A stretch of DNA of 64,000 nt from Pterobdella sp. o SKG-2022 (Eukaryota; Annelida; Clitellata; Hirudinida; Piscicolidae), in NCBI GenBank assembly GCA_964035795.1, contig CAXIVU010000298.1, forward strand, positions 1 to 64,000, given 5' to 3'. The notes below the pieces were generated by a model. The model was given only the letters and a program-made list of their open reading frames with translations, ran no database searches and was not told where the DNA came from. Position numbers and translations under genes: made by a program. Below, in pieces: positions 52,701-61,700 of the stretch (positions are counted from its first letter, which is position 1; the number at the start of each line of letters is the position of its first letter).

Positions 52701-55700
52701 CTACAGCTACAACAGTTTCGACAACGATTGCAACATCAACGCAAACAACAACTCTTATTATGACAACAACGACAGAAATGTTGTCTAAATCTACGCCAAC
52801 AGTTACTACTGTAGAAACAACAACGCCAACTACAATTTCTGTAACAACAACTTCATTGGCTACAGCTACAACAGTTTCGACAACGATTGCAACATCAACG
52901 CAAACAACAACTGTTATTATGACAACAACGACAGAAATGTTGTCTAAATCTACGCCAACAGTTACTACTGTAGAAACAACAACGCCAACTACAATAACTG
53001 TAACAACAACTTCATTGGCTACAGCTACAACAGTTTCGACAACGATTGCAACATCAACGCAAACAACAACTGTTATTATGACAACAACGACAGAAATGTT
53101 GTCTAAATCTACGCCAACAGTTACTACTGTAGAAACAACAACGCCAACTACAATAACTGTAACAACAACTTCATTGGCTACAGCTACAACAGTTTCGACA
53201 ACGATTGCAACATCAACGCAAACAACAACTGTTATTATGACAACAACGACAGAAATGTTGTCTAAATCTACGCCAACTTCATTGGCTACAGCTACAACAG
53301 TTTCGACAACGATTGCAACATCAACGCAAACAACAACTGTTATTATGACAACAACGACAGAAATGTTGTCTAAATCTACGCCAACAGTTACTACTGTAGA
53401 AACAACAACGCCAACTACAATAACTGTAACAACAACTTCATTGGCTACAGCTACAACAGTTTCGACAACGATTGCAACATCAACGCAAACAACAACTGTT
53501 ATTATGACAACAACGACAGAAATGTTGTCTAAATCTACGCCAACAGTTACTACTGTAGAAACAACAACGCCAACTACAATTTCTGTAACAACAACTTCAT
53601 TGGCTACAGCTACAACAGTTTCGACAACGATTGCAACATCAACGCAAACAACAACTGTTATTATGACAACAACGACAGAAATGTTGTCTAAATCTACGCC
53701 AACAGTTACTACTGTAGAAAAAACAACGCCAACTACAATAACTGTAACAACAACTTCATTGGCTACAGCTACAACAGTTTCGACAACGATTGCAACATCA
53801 ACGCAAACAACAACTGTTATTATGACAACAACGACAGAAATGTTGTCTAAATCTACGCCAACAGTTACTACTGTAGAAACAACAACGCCAACTACAATTT
53901 CTGTAACAACAACTTCATTGGCTACAGCTACAACAGTTTCGACAACGATTGCAACATCAACGCAAACAACAACTCTTATTATGACAACAACGACAGAAAT
54001 GTTGTCTAAATCTACGCCAACAGTTACTACTGTAGAAACAACAACGCCAACTACAATTTCTGTAACAACAACTTCATTGGCTACAGCTACAACAGTTTCG
54101 ACAACGATTGCAACATCAACGCAAACAACAACTGTTATTATGACAACAACGACAGAAATGTTGTCTAAATCTACGCCAACAGTTACTACTGTAGAAACAA
54201 CAACGCCAACTACAATAACTGTAACAACAACTTCATTGGCTACAGCTACAACAGTTTCGACAACGATTGCAACATCAACGCAAACAACAACTGTTATTAT
54301 GACAACAACCACAGAAATGTTGTCTAAATCTACGCCAACTTCATTGGCTACAGCTACAACAGTTTCGACAACGATTGCAACATCAACGCAAACAACAACT
54401 GTTATTATGACAACAACGACAGAAATGTTGTCTAAATCTACGCCAACAGTTACTACTGTAGAAAAAACAACGCCAACTACAATAACTGTAACAACAACTT
54501 CATTGGCTACAGCTACAACAGTTTCGACAACGATTGCAACATCAACGCAAACAACAACTGTTATTATGACAACAACGACAGAAATGTTGTCTAAATCTAC
54601 GCCAACAGTTACTACTGTAGAAACAACAACGCCAACTACAATAACTGTAACAACAACTTCATTGGCTACAGCTACAACAGTTTCGACAACGATTGCAACA
54701 TCAACGCAAACAACAACTGTTATTATGACAACAACGACAGAAATGTTGTCTAAATCTACGCCAACAGTTACTACTGTAAAAACAACAACGCCAACTACAA
54801 TTTCTGTAACAACAACTTCATTGGCTACAGCTACAACAGTTTCGACAACGATTGCAACATCAACGCAAACAACAACTGTTATTATGACAACAACGACAGA
54901 AATGTTGTCTAAATCTACGCCAACAGTTACTACTGTAGAAACAACAACGCCAACTACAATTTCTGTAACAACAACTTCATTGGCTACAGCTACAACAGTT
55001 TCGACAACGATTGCAACATCAACGCAAACAACAACTGTTATTATGACAACAACGACAGAAATGTTGTCTAAATCTACGCCAACAATTACTACTGTAGAAA
55101 CAACAACGCCAACTACAATTTCTGTAACAACAACTTCATTGGCTACAGCTACAACAGTTTCGACAACGATTGCAACATCAACGCAAACAACAACTGTTAT
55201 TATGACAACAACGACAGAAATGTTGTCTAAATCTACGCCAACAGTTACTACTGTAGAAAAAACAACGCCAACTACAATAACTGTAACAACAACTTCATTG
55301 GCTACAGCTACAACAGTTTCGACAACGATTGCAACATCAACGCAAACAACAACTGTTATTATGACAACAACGACAGAAATGTTGTCTAAATCTACGCCAA
55401 CAGTTACTACTGTAGAAACAACAACGCCAACTACAATAACTGTAACAACAACTTCATTGGCTACAGCTACAACAGTTTCGACAACGATTGCAACATCAAC
55501 GCAAACAACAACTGTTATTATGACAACAACGACAGAAATGTTGTCTAAATCTACGCCAACAATTACTACTGTAGAAACAACAACCCAAACTACAATTTCT
55601 GTAACAACAACTTCATTGGCTACAGCTACAACAGTTTCGACAACGATTGCAACATCAACGCAAACAACAACTGTTATTATGACAACAACGACAGAAATGT

Positions 55701-58700
55701 TGTCTAAATCTACGCCAACAGTTACTACTGTTGAAACAACAACGCCAACTACAATAACTGTAACAACAACTTCATTGGCTACAGCTACAACAGTTCCGAC
55801 AACGATTGCAACATCAACGCAAACAACAACTGTTATTATGACAACAACGACAGAAATGTTGTCTAAATCTACGCCAACTTCATTGGCTACAGCTACAACA
55901 GTTTCGACAACGATTGCAACATCAACGCAAACAACAACTGTTATTATGACAACAACGACAGAAATGTTGTCTAAATCTACGCCAACAGTTACTACTGTAG
56001 AAAAAACAACGCCAACTACAATAACTGTAACAACAACTTCATTGGCTACAGCTACAACAGTTTCGACAACGATTGCAACATCAACGCAAACAACAACTGT
56101 TATTATGACAACAACGACAGAAATGTTGTCTAAATCTACGCCAACAGTTACTACTGTAGAAACAACAACGCCAACTACAATAACTGTAACAACAACTTCA
56201 TTGGCTACAGCTACAACAGTTTCGACAACGATTGCAACATCAACGCAAACAACAACTGTTATTATGACAACAACGACAGAAATGTTGTCTAAATCTACGC
56301 CAACAGTTACTACTGTAAAAACAACAACGCCAACTACAATTTCTGTAACAACAACTTCATTGGCTACAGCTACAACAGTTTCGACAACGATTGCAACATC
56401 AACGCAAACAACAACTGTTATTATGACAACAACGACAGAAATGTTGTCTAAATCTACGCCAACAGTTACTACTGTAGAAACAACAACGCCAACTACAATT
56501 TCTGTAACAACAACTTCATTGGCTACAGCTACAACAGTTTCGACAACGATTGCAACATCAACGCAAACAACAACTGTTATTATGACAACAACGACAGAAA
56601 TGTTGTCTAAATCTACGCCAACAATTACTACTGTAGAAACAACAACGCCAACTACAATTTCTGTAACAACAACTTCATTGGCTACAGCTACAACAGTTTC
56701 GACAACGATTGCAACATCAACGCAAACAACAACTGTTATTATGACAACAACGACAGAAATGTTGTCTAAATCTACGCCAACAGTTACTACTGTAGAAACA
56801 ACAACGCCAACTACAATTTCTGTAACAACAACTTCATTGGCTACAGCTACAACAGTTTCGACAACGATTGCAACATCAACGCAAACAACAACTGTTATTA
56901 TGACAACAACGACAGAAATGTTGTCTAAATCTACGCCAACAATTACTACTGTAGAAACAACAACGCCAACTACAATAACTGTAACAACAACTTCATTGGC
57001 TACAGCTACAACAGTTCCGACAACGATTGCAACATCAACGCAAACAACAACTGTTATTATGACAACAACGACAGAAATGTTGTCTAAATCTACGCCAACT
57101 TCATTGGCTACAGCTACAACAGTTTCGACAACGATTGCAACATCAACGCAAACAACAACTGTTATTATGACAACAACGACAGAAATGTTGTCTAAATCTA
57201 CGCCTACAGTTACTACTGTAGAAACAACAACGCCAACTACAATTTCTGTAACAACAACTTCATTGGCTACAGCTACAACAGTTTCGACAACGATTGCAAC
57301 ATCAACGCAAACAACAACTGTTATTATGACAACAACGACAGAAATGTTGTCTAAATCTACGCCAACAGTTACTACTGTAGAAACAACAACGCCAACTACA
57401 ATAACTGTAACAACAACTTCATTGGCTACAGCTACAACAGTTTCGACAACGATTGCAACATCAACGCAAACAACAACTGTTATTATGACAACAACGACAG
57501 AAATGTTGTCTAAATCTACGCCAACAATTACTACTGTAGAAACAACAACGCCAACTACAATTTCTGTAACAACAACTTCATTGGCTACAGCTACAACAGT
57601 TTCGACAACGATTGCAACATCAACGCAAACAACAACTGTTATTATGACAACAACGACAGAAATGTTGTCTAAATCTACGCCAACAGTTACTACTGTTGAA
57701 ACAACAACGCCAACTACAATAACTGTAACAACAACTTCATTGGCTACAGCTACAACAGTTCCGACAACGATTGCAACATCAACGCAAACAACAACTGTTA
57801 TTATGACAACAACGACAGAAATGTTGTCTAAATCTACGCCAACAGTTACTACTGTAGAAACAACAACGCCAACTACAATAACTGTAACAACAACTTCATT
57901 GGCTACAGCTACAACAGTTTCGACAACGATTGCAACATCAACGCAAACAACAACTGTTATTATGACAACAACGACAGAAATGTTGTCTAAATCTACGCCA
58001 ACAGTTACTACTGTAAAAACAACAACGCCAACTACAATTTCTGTAACAACAACTTCATTGGCTACAGCTACAACAGTTTCGACAACGATTGCAACATCAA
58101 CGCAAACAACAACTGTTATTATGACAACAACGACAGAAATGTTGTCTAAATCTACGCCAACAGTTACTACTGTAGAAACAACAACGCCAACTACAATAAC
58201 TGTAACAACAACTTCATTGGCTACAGCTACAACAGTTTCGACAACGATTGCAACATCAACGCAAACAACAACTGTTATTATGACAACAACGACAGAAATG
58301 TTGTCTAAATCTACGCCAACAATTACTACTGTAGAAACAACAACGCCAACTACAATTTCTGTAACAACAACTTCATTGGCTACAGCTACAACAGTTTCGA
58401 CAACGATTGCAACATCAACGCAAACAACAACTGTTATTATGACAACAACGACAGAAATGTTGTCTAAATCTACGCCAACAGTTACTACTGTTGAAACAAC
58501 AACGCCAACTACAATAACTGTAACAACAACTTCATTGGCTACAGCTACAACAGTTCCGACAACGATTGCAACATCAACGCAAACAACAACTGTTATTATG
58601 ACAACAACGACAGAAATGTTGTCTAAATCTACGCCAACAGTTACTACTGTAGAAACAACAACGCCAACTACAATAACTGTAACAACAACTTCATTGGCTA

Positions 58701-61700
58701 CAGCTACAACAGTTTCGACAACGATTGCAACATCAACGCAAACAACAACTGTTATTATGACAACAACGACAGAAATGTTGTCTAAATCTACGCCAACAGT
58801 TACTACTGTAAAAACAACAACGCCAACTACAATTTCTGTAACAACAACTTCATTGGCTACAGCTACAACAGTTTCGACAACGATTGCAACATCAACGCAA
58901 ACAACAACTGTTATTATGACAACAACGACAGAAATGTTGTCTAAATCTACGCCAACAGTTACTACTGTAGAAACAACAACGCCAACTACAATAACTGTAA
59001 CAACAACTTCATTGGCTACAGCTACAACAGTTTCGACAACGATTGCAACATCAACGCAAACAACAACTGTTATTATGACAACAACGACAGAAATGTTGTC
59101 TAAATCTACGCCAACAATTACTACTGTAGAAACAACAACGCCAACTACAATTTCTGTAACAACAACTTCATTGGCTACAGCTACAACAGTTTCGACAACG
59201 ATTGCAACATCAACGCAAACAACAACTGTTATTATGACAACAACGACAGAAATGTTGTCTAAATCTACGCCAACAGTTACTACTGTTGAAACAACAACGC
59301 CAACTACAATAACTGTAACAACAACTTCATTGGCTACAGCTACAACAGTTCCGACAACGATTGCAACATCAACGCAAACAACAACTGTTATTATGACAAC
59401 AACGACAGAAATGTTGTCTAAATCTACGCCAACAGTTACTACTGTAGAAACAACAACGCCAACTACAATAACTGTAACAACAACTTCATTGGCTACAGCT
59501 ACAACAGTTTCGACAACGATTGCAACATCAACGCAAACAACAACTGTTATTATGACAACAACGACAGAAATGTTGTCTAAATCTACGCCAACAGTTACTA
59601 CTGTAGAAACAACAACGCCAACTACAATTTCTGTAACAACAACTTCATTGGCTACAGCTACAACAGTTTCGACAACGATTGCAACATCAACGCAAACAAC
59701 AACTGTTATTATGACAACAACGACAGAAATGTTGTCTAAATCTACGCCAACAGTTACTACTGTAGAAACAACAACGCCAACTACAATTTCTGTAACAACA
59801 ACTTCATTGGCTACAGCTACAACAGTTTCGACAATGATTGCAACATCAACGCAAACAACAACTGTTATTATGACAACAACGACAGAAATGTTGTCTAAAT
59901 CTACGCCAACAGTTACTACTGTAGAAACAACAACGCCAACTACAATTTCTGTAACAACAACTTCATTGGCTACAGCTACAACAGTTTCGACAACGATTGC
60001 AACATCAACGCAAACAACAACTGTTATTATGACAACAACGACAGAAATGTTGTCTAAATCTACGCCAACAGTTACTACTGTAGAAACAACAACGCCAACT
60101 ACAATAACTGTAACAACAACTTCATTGGCTACAGCTACAACAGTTTCGACAACGATTGCAACATCAACGCAAACAACAACTGTTATTATGACAACAACGA
60201 CAGAAATGTTGTCTAAATCTACGCCAACAGTTACTACTGTAGAAACAACAACGCCAACTACAATAACTGTAACAACAACTTCATTGGCTACAGCTACAAC
60301 AGTTTCGACAACGATTGCAACATCAACGCAAACAACAACTGTTATTATGACAACAACGACAGAAATGTTGTCTAAATCTACGCCAACAGTTACTACTGTA
60401 GAAACAACAACGCCAACTACAATAACTGTAACAACAACTTCATTGGCTACAGCTACAACAGTTTTGACAACGATTGCAACATCAACGCAAACAACAACTG
60501 TTATTATGACAACAACGACAGAAATGTTGTCTAAATCTACGCCAACAGTTACTACTGTTGAAACAACAACGCCAACTACAATTTCTGTAACAACAACTTC
60601 ATTGGCTACAGCTACAACAGTTTCGACAACGATTGCAACATCAACGCAAACAACAACTGTTATTATGACAACAACGACAGAAATGTTGTCTAAATCTACG
60701 CCAACAGTTACTACTGTAGAAACAACAACGCCAACTACAATTTCTGTAACAACAACTTCATTGGCTACAGCTACAACAGTTTCGACAACGATTGCAACAT
60801 CAACGCAAACAACAACTGTTATTATGACAACAACGACAGAAATGTTGTCTAAATCTACGCCAACAATTACTACTGTAGAAACAACAACGCCAACTACAAT
60901 TTCTGTAACAACAACTTCATTGGCTACAGCTACAACAGTTTCGACAACGATTGCAACATCAACGCAAACAACAACTGTTATTATGACAACAACGACAGAA
61001 ATGTTGTCTAAATCTACGCCAACAGTTACTACTGTTGAAACAACAACTTCATTGGCTACAGCTACAACAGTTCCGACAACGATTGCAACATCAACGCAAA
61101 CAACAACTGTTATTATGACAACAACGACAGAAATGTTGTCTAAATCTACGCCAACAGTTACTACTGTAGAAACAACAACGCCAACTACAATAACTGTAAC
61201 AACAACTTCATTGGCTACAGCTACAACAGTTTCGACAACGATTGCAACATCAACGCAAACAACAACTGTTATTATGACAACAACAACAGAAATGTTGTCT
61301 AAATCTACGCCAACAGTTACTACTGTAAAAACAACAACGCCAACTACAATAACTGTAACAACAACTTCATTGGCTACAGCTACAACAGTTTCGACAACGA
61401 TTGCAACATCAACGCAAACAACAACTGTTATTATGACAACAACGACAGAAATGTTGTCTAAATCTACGCCAACAGTTACTACTGTAGAAACAACAACGCC
61501 AACTACAATAACTGTAACAACAACTTCATTGGCTACAGCTACAACAGTTCCGACAACGATTGCAACATCAACGCAAACAACAACTGTTATTATGACAACA
61601 ACGACAGAAATGTTGTCTAAATCTACGCCAACAGTTACTACTGTAGAAACAACAACGCCAACTACAATAACTGTAACAACAACTTCATTGGCTACAGCTA

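Larger units (their letters stand above)
41461..57110 (+). repeat. Region containing all sixteen 108-bp (36-residue) short units
   Basis: In sixteen units GCCAAC is joined straight to TTCATTGG, deleting 51 bp (17 codons, frame kept). Junctions lie near 41486, 43186, 44088, 44196, 44940, 45842, 46746, 47330, 48234, 49773, 50676, 51738, 53278, 54340, 55878 and 57098. The ends of the deleted piece share CAAC, so one microhomology-mediated or slippage deletion followed by amplification explains them all. None occurs left of 41.4 kb. Two are adjacent at 44088 and 44196; most others lie 903 to 1,539 bp apart, reflecting block duplication. The lost piece is the second Thr-Pro block of the monomer. 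Confidence 0.95.

Noticed and set aside
22618..54312. 10,564-residue minus-strand open frame
   Set aside because: It is the complement of the repeat in the one register without stop codons, has a start made by a single variant base, and would be mostly Val and Ile. Nothing indicates a separate gene.
55570..55595. Frameshift pair at the unit reading CAACCCAAAC
   Set aside because: It can be read as a loss and a gain of one base, but two substitutions (55585 and 55587) explain it equally well and the frame is unchanged (Thr-Thr-Gln).
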